This document shows positions 1 to 8,242 of a DNA stretch of 35,366 bases, in pieces (the first letter of the stretch is position 1; every line of letters starts with the position of its first letter). Origin of the DNA: CALIBK01 sp037444165 (lineage in GTDB: Bacteria; Desulfobacterota; BSN033; UBA1163); assembly GCA_037444165.1 (NCBI GenBank), contig JBBIMX010000022.1, positions 1 through 35,366 of the forward strand. The letters are read 5' to 3'. The notes below the pieces were generated by a model. It was not told where the DNA came from, did no database searches, and saw nothing but the letters and a program-made list of their open reading frames with translations. Position numbers and translations under genes: made by a program.

Positions 1-79
1 TATGGATGAATTCCCTGAAAACGTTTGTTTTTCTATTAAACGATGGTTAGCAAATTAACTTCTCAATGCCCGCATTCGA

Positions 80-131
80 AGGGTTTGGAACCCTACCTCC
101 CCAGTCTTTCTATGACTCTTTCAGAGCTCTC
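80..131 (+). repeat. 52-bp dispersed repeat, left copy
   Basis: The reverse complement of 35315-35366 matches this stretch at 51 of 52 positions; the only mismatch is at 118. It contains a 6-bp hairpin (AGGGTT/AACCCT, 80-94), a 4-bp dyad (103-117) and the palindrome AGAGCTCT (123-130). It ends 11 nt before a TTGACA box that faces tctC. The right copy is cut by the window end, so the true length of the repeat is unknown. Confidence 0.9.
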
Positions 132-142
132 TGGAAACTTGG

Positions 143-171
143 TTGACAAAGGATACGTCTTTTGCTATTCA
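143..171 (+). promoter_or_regulatory. candidate promoter of tctCBA
   Basis: A perfect -35 box TTGACA (143-148) is followed after 17 nt by TATTCA (166-171), which matches the -10 consensus at only three positions. The weak -10 box and the repeat 11 nt upstream would fit an activator-dependent promoter. That is inference. Confidence 0.4.
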
Positions 172-211
172 TTAAAAAGAAAGGCATTTCAAAAAAGAAC
201 AGGAGGTAAAT

Positions 212-1198
212 ATGATGCAAAAAGGAAAGGTTCATTTATTTATGATTTTTATTTTAGTCATGGTTGGTTTCCTCCTCTTTTCACCCTTTTCGGAAGCCCA
301 GATAAAATATCCTACTCGCCCCATTCAATTTATCTGTCCTTGGGGTGCCGGAGGTGGAACGGATAGAGTAGCCCGTATGCTTGCCGTTCTTCTGGAAAAG
401 GATTTGGGTCAACCCATTACGGTGGTCAACAGAACCGGTGGTGGTGGAGCGGTGGGTCACACGGCAGGTGCCACTGCGGCTCCTGATGGTTATACGATGA
501 CGATGGTGACGGTGGAAATTGCAATGATGCACTGGATGGGATTAGCCAAAGTCACATACAAAGATTTCAAACCCGTGGGTTTGGTCAATTTAGACCCGGC
601 AGGCGTCAATGTTCGAGCCGATGCCCCATGGAATAATCTGAAAGAACTTCTTGATTATGCTAAGGCCAATCCAGGAAAACTGAAGGCCTCAGGAACAGGA
701 AAAGGAGGGATTTGGGATCTGGCGAGGGCTGGAATGCTTAAGGCAGCTGGAATTCCAATCAATGCCATTCCATGGGTCCCGAGTGAAGGAGCTGCTCCAG
801 GCCTTGCCGAATTGGTTGCTGGTGGAGTGCAGGTCGTAACCTGTAGCCTTCCTGAAGCTCGCTCTATGATTGAAGCCAAGAAGGTGAAGGCCCTTGCGAT
901 CATGGGAGACAAACGCGCTGAGCTCTTCCCGGATGTCCCAACTTTGAAAGAATTAGGAATCAATTGGTCCATGGGGACTTGGCGAGGAGTTGGAGTGCCA
1001 AAAGACACATCCGATGAAATTGTAAAAATCCTTGAGAGATCTCTTGAGAAGGCAGTGAGGAGCTCAGAGTATAAAGATTTTATGGCCAAAAATGGGTTTG
1101 GGATCACCTGGATGCCTGCAGGGGATTATGGTAAGTTTATGGCCGAGAGTGATAGGATGATGGGAAGTCTAATGAAAGAGGTTGGGTTGATTAAATAA
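212..1198 (+). CDS. tctC: TctC-family periplasmic solute-binding protein
   Basis: 328 aa. This is the substrate-binding subunit of a tripartite tricarboxylate-type transporter (Bug/TctC family). It captures a carboxylate in the periplasm and delivers it to the TctAB permease encoded next. A Sec signal peptide covers about residues 1-29, with likely cleavage after SEA. Family hallmarks are WGAGGGTDRVARML near the mature N-terminus, VVNRTGGGGAVG, AAPDGYT, and LFPDVPTL toward the C-terminus. AGGAGG at 201-206 supports the ATG at 212; a second ATG follows directly. The family binds very diverse carboxylates, so the substrate cannot be read from the sequence. A GC-rich hairpin separates this gene from tctB. 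Confidence 0.93.
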   Translation: MMQKGKVHLFMIFILVMVGFLLFSPFSEAQIKYPTRPIQFICPWGAGGGTDRVARMLAVLLEKDLGQPITVVNRTGGGGAVGHTAGATAAPDGYTMTMVTVEIAMMHWMGLAKVTYKDFKPVGLVNLDPAGVNVRADAPWNNLKELLDYAKANPGKLKASGTGKGGIWDLARAGMLKAAGIPINAIPWVPSEGAAPGLAELVAGGVQVVTCSLPEARSMIEAKKVKALAIMGDKRAELFPDVPTLKELGINWSMGTWRGVGVPKDTSDEIVKILERSLEKAVRSSEYKDFMAKNGFGITWMPAGDYGKFMAESDRMMGSLMKEVGLIK

Positions 1199-1215
1199 AT
1201 AGGGTGAATCGAAAC

Positions 1216-1252
1216 TTCCCCCGCCTTTCACAGGAATTGGGAGGCGGGGGAA
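1216..1252 (+). terminator. intercistronic hairpin after tctC
   Basis: An 11-bp perfect stem (TTCCCCCGCCT 1216-1226 with AGGCGGGGGAA 1242-1252) is followed by TTCAAATTTT. It probably acts as a partial terminator or 3'-end stabiliser that raises binding-protein expression over the membrane subunits. Equivalent hairpins follow the other three binding-protein genes in the window. Confidence 0.65.
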
Positions 1253-1266
1253 TTCAAATTTTAAGG

Positions 1267-1716
1267 ATGAAAAAGAATGATTGTATAGCAGGGTGTTTAT
1301 TTATCGCCTTAGGCCTATTTATCTTCACCCAAACCTTCACCTATCCTTCTCTTGAAAAAGGCCATCCTGGCCCAGACCTATTTCCAAACCTCCTGGCCAT
1401 CCTTTTTATTGGGTTTGGATTAACGCTCATCCTTAAGGCCAGAAAGCTCTTTCCTAAAACAGAAATCCTTTCTTCCACTCCCAAACGAATCTCCAATGCC
1501 TTTTTCGTTATTGGAATCGTTGCTGCTTATGTGATCATAGTCAATAGAGTGGGCTTTCTCATCACCAGTGCCATCCTCCTCTTTATTTTAATGAAAAAAT
1601 TGGGAGTCACATTATTCAAAAGTGCTATTACAAGTATCCTCATTACCCTTTTTATTAATTTATTATTTTCAAAAATTCTAAGGGTTCCTCTTCCCTATGG
1701 AATTTTAGGTTGGTAA
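1267..1716 (+). CDS. tctB: TctB-family small permease subunit
   Basis: 149 aa. This is the small membrane subunit (four predicted helices) of the tripartite tricarboxylate transporter, working with TctA in the inner membrane. After the first helix it has the family motif GPDLFP. The frame is open upstream to a GTG at 1204, but that start would translate through the GC-rich hairpin at 1216-1252. The ATG at 1267 gives 149 aa, the same length as the second TctB in this window, and has AAGG just upstream, so I prefer it. It lies between tctC and tctA in the usual C-B-A order. Confidence 0.88.
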   Translation: MKKNDCIAGCLFIALGLFIFTQTFTYPSLEKGHPGPDLFPNLLAILFIGFGLTLILKARKLFPKTEILSSTPKRISNAFFVIGIVAAYVIIVNRVGFLITSAILLFILMKKLGVTLFKSAITSILITLFINLLFSKILRVPLPYGILGW

Positions 1717-1760
1717 GGTTTTATAAAATTCGTATTTAATTTTTTCACCCCCAATTTCCT

Positions 1761-3278
1761 ATGGAATTCATTGTTCAAGGCCTCTCACTCCTCTTTGATC
1801 CAAAAGTGATTCTCGTGATTATCATCTCGGCCATATATGGTCTGTTTGTCGGGGCTATCCCAGGTCTTACGGCGACGATGGCTACCGCTCTTTTGATTCC
1901 CTTCACTTTCTTTATGGATCCCGTCCCTGCCCTCGTCTCTATTGTCACCATGGAAGCCATGGCCATCTTTGCTGGAGATATTCCTGCAGCCCTGGTGAGG
2001 ATTCCAGGAACCCCTTCCTCCGCAGCCTACACTCAGGACTCTTTCGAACTCACCAAACAAGGCAAGGCTGAAATGGTGTTGGGAGTGGATGTGGTCTTTT
2101 CAGTGATAGGCGGATTGATCGGAGCCTTAATCCTCATGACTGCAGCCCCTCTGCTTGCGGAAATCGCTTTTAAATTTACGACGTTTGAGTATTTCTGGCT
2201 GGCTACGATGGGCCTGAGTGTAACGGTGATGGTCTCCCGGGGATCTCAGCTCAAAGGAGCTCTCTCCCTGTTTCTCGGCCTCTTTTTCTCGACCATTGGA
2301 GTCGATATCACATTGGGGTTTCCACGCTTTACTTTTGGCAGTGTTGAGCTCCTTAATGGAATAAACTTTATTCCAGCCATGATAGGGCTTTTTGGTGTTT
2401 CAGAGGTGTTTCGGAGTGTGATGCATGGGGAACTCGCTTATCCCATTGCGAAGGTGCAAGCAGGAAAAATCTTCAAAGGGATGGGACGACTCTGTAAACG
2501 ATTCAAACTCAATATTCTGAGATCAGGGCTTCTCGGAACCTTCATAGGCATCCTTCCAGGAGCAGGGGCTGATATTGCTGCCTGGATCGCCTATGCCTTA
2601 TCCAAAAGAGGATCTAAGGAACCTGAAAAATACGGTTCTGGATCCATTGAAGCCATTGTGGATGCAGGCACCGCGAATAACTCCTGTCTCGCAGGGGCGT
2701 GGATTCCTGCTCTGGTCTTTGGCATCCCAGGAGATTCGATTACGGCTATCCTGATCGGCGTCCTTTTTATGAAAGGCCTTCGGCCAGGCCCTTTAATCTT
2801 TGAAAGGCAACCCGAAATTCTCTATGCGGTGTATCTCTCTTTTATCCTCGCCAATCTCCTCATGATTCCTTTCGGTTATCTCGCTATTAAATCGAGCTCA
2901 CAGATGTTACGGGCTCCGCGCAATATTCTTATGCCAGCTATTCTTATCTTCTGCATTGTGGGTTCCTTTGCTATTAACAATACGGTCTTTGATGTAGGAG
3001 TGATGCTGGTAATGGGAATTCTTGGTTACTGTCTCGAAGCCAATGGATTTCCAGTAGCCCCTGTAGTACTGGGAATTGTTCTTGGCCCCATTGTGGAGAA
3101 AAATTTTATGATGAGTATGATTAAGACGGATTGGGATGTGACCCAATTTTTTACACGACCCATCAGTGCCATCCTCTGTATCGTTACCCTTTTGATCTGG
3201 TTTTTCCCTCTCATTATTGCCCTATTCCAAAAGGTAAAGCCTTCGCACCCAAAGGGCCGGGCTTCAAAGATGGAATAA
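1761..3278 (+). CDS. tctA: TctA-family large permease subunit
   Basis: 505 aa. This is the large inner-membrane subunit (roughly 12 helices) that forms the ion-coupled translocation path of the tripartite tricarboxylate transporter. Typical motifs are GAIPGLTATMATALL (about residues 32-46), the glycine-rich GILPGAGADIAAW and GIPGDSITA. It lies 44 nt downstream of tctB. The start at 1761 fits family N-termini, but no Shine-Dalgarno sequence precedes it, so translation may rely on coupling or reinitiation. It completes the only plus-strand transporter operon of the window. Confidence 0.94.
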   Translation: MEFIVQGLSLLFDPKVILVIIISAIYGLFVGAIPGLTATMATALLIPFTFFMDPVPALVSIVTMEAMAIFAGDIPAALVRIPGTPSSAAYTQDSFELTKQGKAEMVLGVDVVFSVIGGLIGALILMTAAPLLAEIAFKFTTFEYFWLATMGLSVTVMVSRGSQLKGALSLFLGLFFSTIGVDITLGFPRFTFGSVELLNGINFIPAMIGLFGVSEVFRSVMHGELAYPIAKVQAGKIFKGMGRLCKRFKLNILRSGLLGTFIGILPGAGADIAAWIAYALSKRGSKEPEKYGSGSIEAIVDAGTANNSCLAGAWIPALVFGIPGDSITAILIGVLFMKGLRPGPLIFERQPEILYAVYLSFILANLLMIPFGYLAIKSSSQMLRAPRNILMPAILIFCIVGSFAINNTVFDVGVMLVMGILGYCLEANGFPVAPVVLGIVLGPIVEKNFMMSMIKTDWDVTQFFTRPISAILCIVTLLIWFFPLIIALFQKVKPSHPKGRASKME

Positions 3279-3309
3279 TCTCTAAGGGATCTTAGACAAG
3301 TCTACAGAG

Positions 3310-3328
3310 AGAGCCCTCCCTGGGCTCT
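3310..3328. other. short hairpin between convergent genes
   Basis: A 7-bp stem AGAGCCC/GGGCTCT with a 5-nt loop lies between tctA and the convergent AEC gene and overlaps the AEC stop codon. No T-run follows on either strand, so it is at best a weak or Rho-assisted end. Confidence 0.4.
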
Positions 3329-4304
3329 AAAAAGAGTGGACTACAGTATATAAAATGGGCAGGATAAAAAATAGAAGAGAGGTTGTGAATAGCCAACAGG
3401 AGTTGGCTAAATCTAAATCAAGATGATAGAGAGAGGGTGGAATCAAAGCATTAAACGCCACTGGCATTGAAGAAAGAATTATGACGACCTTCAGGGGTAA
3501 TCCTCCTCCCATCTTTCCATAATTGAGACAATAGGCAAGGGAAGTAAGAATGACGGGAATGATAAAGAATTTTATCAAGGAAACAGTGAGACATTCTCGC
3601 AGATAATTTTTAATTTGATTGATTTTCATGGCTAAACCAATAGAGGTAATCAAGAGGAGGGCTCCAAAAGGAATGAGGATGGAATTCACAGTTTGGTAAA
3701 AGGCAGGCCTCTGAATCCCTGATAAATTGAGAAGGATTCCAATAACAATGCTTGAGATGGAAACAAGGATAAAGGGGTCTGTAATTAATCTTTTGATCCA
3801 TTCTAAACGGCTCTCTGACTCGGTGGATTTTTCACCATATAATTTTGCTATAGGAAAACCTATCGAATAATAGACCGTCTCTTCGAATAATTTATAGATC
3901 GAAACCAAACCAAATCCCCCTTCTCCCAAAAAAAGAAAGCAGATTAGGCCTCCTAAAGTGCCAATATTGGTAAAAGAACTGCAGGTCAATAGAGAACCAG
4001 CTTGTTTTCGCTCCAATTTGAATATCTTTGCGGCACCCATCCCCAAAAAACCTCCAAGCAGAATGGCAAAAATTCCAAGAAAGGGAAGGGTCAACAACCG
4101 CACCTCTTTGATCTTAACCGTCCAGATCGCTCCAACAACGGTGAGGGGCATGATAAATAACAGGGCAGCCTTTAAGAGAAACAAACGAACCTGGTTTAAA
4201 GAATAGGGAAGTTTAAGAATTTCATATTTGACTAAAAATTGAACCCCATAGCCTAAAGATAAACCAAAAAGAATAATCCCTATCGTAAATAGCAACTGAC
4301 CCAT
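3327..4304 (-). CDS. AEC-family permease (auxin efflux carrier type)
   Basis: 325 aa, about ten predicted membrane helices in two halves. It is recognised as a Mem_trans/AEC-family carrier from the overall helix pattern and from the central stretch LLTCSSFTNIGTLGG, which resembles the conserved Asn/Gly-rich crossover of the fold. Bacterial members often move malate, malonate or other small acids. The substrate here is unknown, though an acid would suit the transporter-rich neighbourhood. It is the last of three minus-strand genes after the lipoprotein and tatA, 91 nt from tatA. Upstream of its ATG only a weak GAAGAA element is visible. Confidence 0.82.
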   Translation of the reverse strand: MGQLLFTIGIILFGLSLGYGVQFLVKYEILKLPYSLNQVRLFLLKAALLFIMPLTVVGAIWTVKIKEVRLLTLPFLGIFAILLGGFLGMGAAKIFKLERKQAGSLLTCSSFTNIGTLGGLICFLFLGEGGFGLVSIYKLFEETVYYSIGFPIAKLYGEKSTESESRLEWIKRLITDPFILVSISSIVIGILLNLSGIQRPAFYQTVNSILIPFGALLLITSIGLAMKINQIKNYLRECLTVSLIKFFIIPVILTSLAYCLNYGKMGGGLPLKVVIILSSMPVAFNALIPPSLYHLDLDLANSCWLFTTSLLFFILPILYTVVHSF

Positions 4305-4395
4305 CGTTCTTCATCCATCTCCGGGGGAAAAATTACTTGAGGATTATTGAGAAAGGCAGATAAGTTGAGAGCGTACAAGAAGTTATCTTTCGGAT

Positions 4396-4686
4396 TTACC
4401 TCAAAAATTTAGTGACCTTCTTTACCTGTTCAACCGTTTCCTTAATCTCCTTTGCTTCTTTAAGACCAGGGATCTCAGCTACCTCTTTTTTCAAATTTGA
4501 AATCAACTCTCCTTCTTTTTGCTCCCCTTTCTTTTCCTCCTTTTTTCCCTCACCCTCCCGAATCCTTCTTAACTCTCTAATGGTCTTGCCAAGTCCTTCA
4601 CCAATTTCCGGGAGCCTCTTTACTCCAAAGAGAAGAAAGAGAATGACAAAGATGATAAGGATTTCAGGCCAACCTAATCCAAACAT
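4396..4686 (-). CDS. tatA: TatA/TatE-type twin-arginine translocase subunit
   Basis: 96 aa. This is the pore-forming subunit of the Tat pathway, which exports folded, often cofactor-bearing proteins. It has one N-terminal helix beginning FGLGWPEILIIF, the hinge LLFGVKRLPEIGEGLG, then an amphipathic segment and a Lys/Glu-rich tail (about residues 47-60). The FG..P and LPE.G pattern and the short length favour TatA over TatB. No tatB or tatC is in the window, so they must be encoded elsewhere. Only a weak purine-rich stretch precedes the ATG. Confidence 0.9.
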   Translation of the reverse strand: MFGLGWPEILIIFVILFLLFGVKRLPEIGEGLGKTIRELRRIREGEGKKEEKKGEQKEGELISNLKKEVAEIPGLKEAKEIKETVEQVKKVTKFLR

Positions 4687-4727
4687 TTTCTTTTTGATTC
4701 TTTAAGAGGTGCTCTTTGAATTTAATA

Positions 4728-5036
4728 TTAACGATATTCCCAATGCCCAGGAATCCAGACCCATCCATCTCTTCTTGGTTCCCAACGACCTGGGATCCAA
4801 ACGGCATGAGGTCTGGGCCTCCTTTCCCAATGACCTGGGACCCAAACCCATTCCCCTCTTCGATGACGCCAATAGCCTGGGATCCAAACCATATCAGGAT
4901 GAGGAGGTGGACCGTAAATTTCAACCCTCGGTTCTGGAGGCCTCACTTTTACAATAGGAGGGGGACACCCCCATAATAAAATGGCCATTGTCCCCAAAGA
5001 GAACAATAGCAAAAAAATTATGGTCCTCTGACTCAT
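4728..5036 (-). CDS. WxPGxW-repeat lipoprotein
   Basis: 102 aa. The N-terminal hydrophobic segment ends in the lipobox LWGC (Cys24), so the protein is probably lipid-anchored. A proline-rich linker follows, then four tandem units with core VWIPGYW, VWVPGHW, VWIPGRW and VWIPGHW (residues 50-99) separated by Arg-rich spacers. This is the YXWXXGXW repeat class, thought to form short beta hairpins at the cell surface; its function is not established. The repeats are also visible in the DNA as recurring CCTGGGAYCCAAAC blocks. It is the first gene of the set lipoprotein-tatA-AEC. Confidence 0.85.
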   Translation of the reverse strand: MSQRTIIFLLLFSLGTMAILLWGCPPPIVKVRPPEPRVEIYGPPPHPDMVWIPGYWRHRRGEWVWVPGHWERRPRPHAVWIPGRWEPRRDGWVWIPGHWEYR

Positions 5037-5105
5037 AAATATTTCTTTTTATAATACATTATTATATATTAAACCAGATTTCAAGATTAAAAATGTAACC
5101 CTGCA

Positions 5106-5177
5106 ATCCCTTACTCAGATGTCGGGAATAAGCCCGAGAGGAGTATTGGGCGTTCTATGGGTTTCAGAAATACTCCT
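5106..5177 (+). repeat. intergenic repeat family A, copy 1
   Basis: This shares about 83% identity with 14374-14446 over about 72 nt. It begins ATCCCTTACTCAGA, then has a small stem TCGGG/CCCGA, then a 9-bp stem AGGAGTATT (5139-5147) / AATACTCCT (5169-5177) around a 21-nt loop. It lies between the end of dctQ and the start of the lipoprotein gene. The rest of the 207-nt gap is AT-rich and probably holds the lipoprotein promoter. Confidence 0.8.
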
Positions 5178-5243
5178 GTCGGGATTAAATTTATTTCCAC
5201 CCTTCAATGAGGGGTTAATAAAAAATTGAGAAGGTTAAATCTT

Positions 5244-5738
5244 CTACGAATCCATCGAGGATCGTTTTCTTATAAACTTCCATAGATCTCGAAGATTATA
5301 TCCAATCATGATGGCTCCAGAGAGGGGAATGGAAAGGTACCAAAGTGTCCTGGGGAACTCCAGAATCGGGGAACGATCTGTTGCCCGAATGGCAATGAGC
5401 CATCCCTCATAAGTGAAAACAAGCAGAAATAGAAGAGCGCAGAGGATCAGAAAGATGTCGAGGATTCTTCCCCATCCCCTTCCCGCCAATTTCATTGGAA
5501 GGACTTCCACGCGGAAGTGACTTCTTTCTCTCCAGAGAGCAGCTGCTCCCAGGAAGACCATCCAGGCAAAACAGAACTCAATAATTTCGTCCGACCATCC
5601 CATAGAAGAGATCGGAACAAAGCGAACAAATACTCCTGCCCCAACGAATAAGGTCAGAGAAACCAGACATATAATACTTCCCCATTTCATGAAATTAACC
5701 AAAACCTGCTCTATCCTTTTGACACCTTTTGAGCTCAT
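5244..5738 (-). CDS. dctQ: TRAP transporter small membrane subunit (DctQ)
   Basis: 164 aa, four predicted helices. This is the small membrane component of a TRAP transporter; it partners DctM in sodium-driven uptake of a solute delivered by the DctP protein. Family features are GWSDEIIEFCFAWMVFLG and the charged REAF-like stretch WRERSHFRVEVLP. ATG at 5738 is chosen over the adjacent TTG because GGGGAA lies six nt upstream. It is the last gene of the long minus-strand operon, 14 nt after dctM. The order P-M-Q is unusual, since DctQ is normally encoded before DctM. Confidence 0.9.
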   Translation of the reverse strand: MSSKGVKRIEQVLVNFMKWGSIICLVSLTLFVGAGVFVRFVPISSMGWSDEIIEFCFAWMVFLGAAALWRERSHFRVEVLPMKLAGRGWGRILDIFLILCALLFLLVFTYEGWLIAIRATDRSPILEFPRTLWYLSIPLSGAIMIGYNLRDLWKFIRKRSSMDS

Positions 5739-5752
5739 CAAACGTTCCCCAT

Positions 5753-7045
5753 TTATTGCGAAGGTCCCATCAAAAGATTAGGAAGCCACGTAACCAACCC
5801 AGGAATATAGGTTATCAGACCAAGAGAGAGCATAATGGCAACAATATACCACTTCAACTCTGAGGCAAGTTCCCAGAGGGGAACTTTCCCCACACTCGAT
5901 ACCGCGTAGAGAACCATCCCCACCGGAGGGGTGAGAAGACCCACCATGAGATTAAGGGTCATCACCACTCCAAAATGGACAGGATCAATTCCCACCTTGG
6001 TAATGAGAGGCATAAAGACAGGGATCGTTAGTAACATGATGGAGATGCCTTCCATAAAACAGCCTAAAACTAACAGTATAATATTGATGATGAGAAGAAT
6101 GATCAATGGATTTTTACTTAATGCCATAAGACTTTTTACTACGGCCTCGGGAATTCTTTGATGAATGAGAAGCCATCCAAAGATCCCTGCCGCAGAGATG
6201 ATGAACATGACTCGAATGGTATGTTCCAAGGTTTCCCAAAGAATCCGAGGTAAATCTCGCCAAGAGATTTCCTTATAAATCAAAACAGTCAGAATAAGGG
6301 AATAGAAAACAGCAACAACCGAAGCCTCTGTTGGAGTAAAGATCCCCAAAAGAATTCCCCCTACAATAATGATGGGTGTCACCATGGCAGAAGAGGCTCC
6401 CATTGCGCTTTGTATAAGCTCTTTAAAAGTTGCCCTTTTCTCCTTGGGATATCCTCTTCGACCGGATATAATATAGACGGTAATCATCATGCCTAATCCC
6501 ATAATGAAACCAGGAATGAATCCTCCTAAGAACAGCCTTCCAACCGAAGTCCCTGTGATACTCCCAAAAATTACAAAGGGAATACTCGGTGGAATGATAG
6601 GACCGATTGTCGAAGAGGCGGCGGTTACGGCGGCACTGAAGCGACGGTCAAAACCTGCCTTTGTCATAGCCTCCAGTTCTACCATTCCTATTCCTGCAGC
6701 ATCTGCAACGGCAGCACCTGACATTCCGGCAAAGATCATACTATTGACCACATTCACATGACCCAATCCTCCCTGAATATGTCCAACTAAACATTGGGCA
6801 AATCGAAAGATCCGATGGGTAATCCCACCCGTATTCATCAAATTCCCGACCAATATAAAAAATGGAATAGCCAAGAGGGGAAACCCTGTCGTGCTTGAAT
6901 ACATTCTTGCAGGGATCATACAGAGAACATGGGTTTCACCCAAAGCGATAAAAAAGATTGCTGCGGTCAGGCCCATTGCCACCGCGATGGGAAGCCCAAC
7001 CAAGATAAAAAATATTAAAACCCCGAATATGGCAAAGGTTAACAT
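5753..7045 (-). CDS. dctM: TRAP transporter large permease subunit (DctM)
   Basis: 430 aa, typical DctM length, with about 12 helices plus re-entrant loops. It forms the transport channel of the TRAP system and uses the sodium gradient. Characteristic stretches are FPLLAIPFFILVGNLMNTGG, GMSGAAVADAAGIG, ASSTIGPIIPPSIPFVIFG and LLTPPVGMVLY. A purine-rich GGGGAA upstream supports the ATG. It is separated from dctP by 117 nt containing an 11-bp hairpin. Confidence 0.95.
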   Translation of the reverse strand: MLTFAIFGVLIFFILVGLPIAVAMGLTAAIFFIALGETHVLCMIPARMYSSTTGFPLLAIPFFILVGNLMNTGGITHRIFRFAQCLVGHIQGGLGHVNVVNSMIFAGMSGAAVADAAGIGMVELEAMTKAGFDRRFSAAVTAASSTIGPIIPPSIPFVIFGSITGTSVGRLFLGGFIPGFIMGLGMMITVYIISGRRGYPKEKRATFKELIQSAMGASSAMVTPIIIVGGILLGIFTPTEASVVAVFYSLILTVLIYKEISWRDLPRILWETLEHTIRVMFIISAAGIFGWLLIHQRIPEAVVKSLMALSKNPLIILLIINIILLVLGCFMEGISIMLLTIPVFMPLITKVGIDPVHFGVVMTLNLMVGLLTPPVGMVLYAVSSVGKVPLWELASELKWYIVAIMLSLGLITYIPGLVTWLPNLLMGPSQ

Positions 7046-7079
7046 CGTCTATTCCCCTTCGGCCTAACGGTTGACAAAT

Positions 7080-7131
7080 CCCCCCACCCTCTATAAAATG
7101 GTCATTCAGATTTGAAGCCAAGGGTGGGGGG
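7080..7131 (-). terminator. intercistronic hairpin after dctP
   Basis: Perfect 11-bp stem CCCCCCACCCT (7080-7090) / AGGGTGGGGGG (7121-7131) with a 30-nt loop. On the transcribed strand it is followed by ATTTGT, so termination would be partial. A 10-bp palindrome GTTGGCCAAC (7148-7157) lies between the dctP stop and this hairpin. Confidence 0.6.
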
Positions 7132-7162
7132 CTAAAGACACTTTAGAGTTGGCCAACGGGTT

Positions 7163-8167
7163 TTACTTCCTTCTGGCTTCCTCGACATATTTCATAAAGA
7201 TCTTAACATTTTCTTCTCCTGCATATTTTGCAATCCGCTCATAGGCAGGTCCCATTGCGGCTCGGAAAGGAGCAAGGTCGGGTCGAGTCACTTTAAGTCC
7301 GGCCTTCTCCATTTTGGCAATCTGATCATTTTCCTCTGAAACGATGAGCTTCCGCATATAGGCGCCTGCCGCTTTGCTCTCTTCTCTAAATATTCTTTGT
7401 TGTTCCGGGGTAAGTTTGGCCCAGGTCTTCGTGCTTACCACATGAACCATGCAATTATATACATGACGGGTAAGAGCCAAATACTTTTGAACTTCGTAGA
7501 ATTTGTTATGGTAGATGACCGCAATAGGATTTTCCTGACCATCGACCACTCCCTGAGCAAGGGCCATATAAACTTCAGGAAAGGCAATTTTTGTAACAAT
7601 CGCTCCTAATGCTTCCATCGCTGCTTGAAGTTGAATCTCCGGAGGAGTTCTGATTTTTAACCCTTTCACATCTTCTGGCTTCAAAATCGGACGTTTGTTA
7701 TTGGTGAGATTTCTGAATCCCCATTCCCAATTGGAAAGGATGATAAACCCCTCTTTCTCCGCAAGGGGAGAGAGCCAATTCAGAGAGGGCCCATCCAAGG
7801 TCCGATACACATGTTCATAATCATCATATAGAAAAGGAAGCATCACTACCGAGAAGGCCTTTACATATTTATCGAGTGCTCCCTGAGTAGGAAGGCCCAT
7901 ATCAATGGCTCCTAATCTCACCTGTTCACACTGTTCGGGAGGGGATCCCAAAATATTCGCAGGATAGATAGTAATTTTTATCTGACCCTTGGTTCGTTCC
8001 TCCACCTTTGCTGCAAACTGTTTTGCCGCTAAGTGACTGGGGTGGGTCTCCTCACCATAGTGAGCAAATCTCATGGAAATGACTTGGGCCTTTGCTGTTG
8101 ATAAGGCCATGGACAGAGAAAAGAACCCTATTAATAATAGGACTATAATGAATCGATAAGTCTTCAT
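7163..8167 (-). CDS. dctP: TRAP transporter solute-binding protein (DctP)
   Basis: 334 aa. This is the periplasmic binding protein of a TRAP system. A Sec signal peptide is visible (about residues 1-27, cleavage after AKA). Family motifs are FPFLYDDYEH-like LPFLYDDYEHVYR, WGFRNLTNNKRPI, KGLKIRTPP with the Arg that normally clamps the ligand carboxylate, and GVVDGQENP. The RNLTN pattern resembles sugar-acid and sialic-acid binders, which suits the uronate genes upstream. GGAGGAGGAG precedes the ATG. It lies 75 nt after the cupin gene in the same operon. Confidence 0.93.
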   Translation of the reverse strand: MKTYRFIIVLLLIGFFSLSMALSTAKAQVISMRFAHYGEETHPSHLAAKQFAAKVEERTKGQIKITIYPANILGSPPEQCEQVRLGAIDMGLPTQGALDKYVKAFSVVMLPFLYDDYEHVYRTLDGPSLNWLSPLAEKEGFIILSNWEWGFRNLTNNKRPILKPEDVKGLKIRTPPEIQLQAAMEALGAIVTKIAFPEVYMALAQGVVDGQENPIAVIYHNKFYEVQKYLALTRHVYNCMVHVVSTKTWAKLTPEQQRIFREESKAAGAYMRKLIVSEENDQIAKMEKAGLKVTRPDLAPFRAAMGPAYERIAKYAGEENVKIFMKYVEEARRK

Positions 8168-8242
8168 CGTCTCCTCCTCCTTTCTTGATTTTATGATTCT
8201 TTTTTAAGAGATAAAAATGTTGGTCCTTAAATTCCCTTTCTC

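Noticed and set aside
64..69. Arg in the Walker A of the Lon-like protease as evidence of inactivation (residue positions)
   Set aside because: Arg at this position is common in the YcbZ-type family, so it is not an unusual loss here.
80..131. tRNA-like or T-arm-like sequence in the terminal repeat
   Set aside because: The hairpin AGGGTT/AACCCT lacks the T-loop consensus and no cloverleaf can be drawn around it.
3310..3328. Rho-independent terminator for tctA
   Set aside because: The stem is only 7 bp and no T-run follows on either strand. It is kept only as a hairpin.
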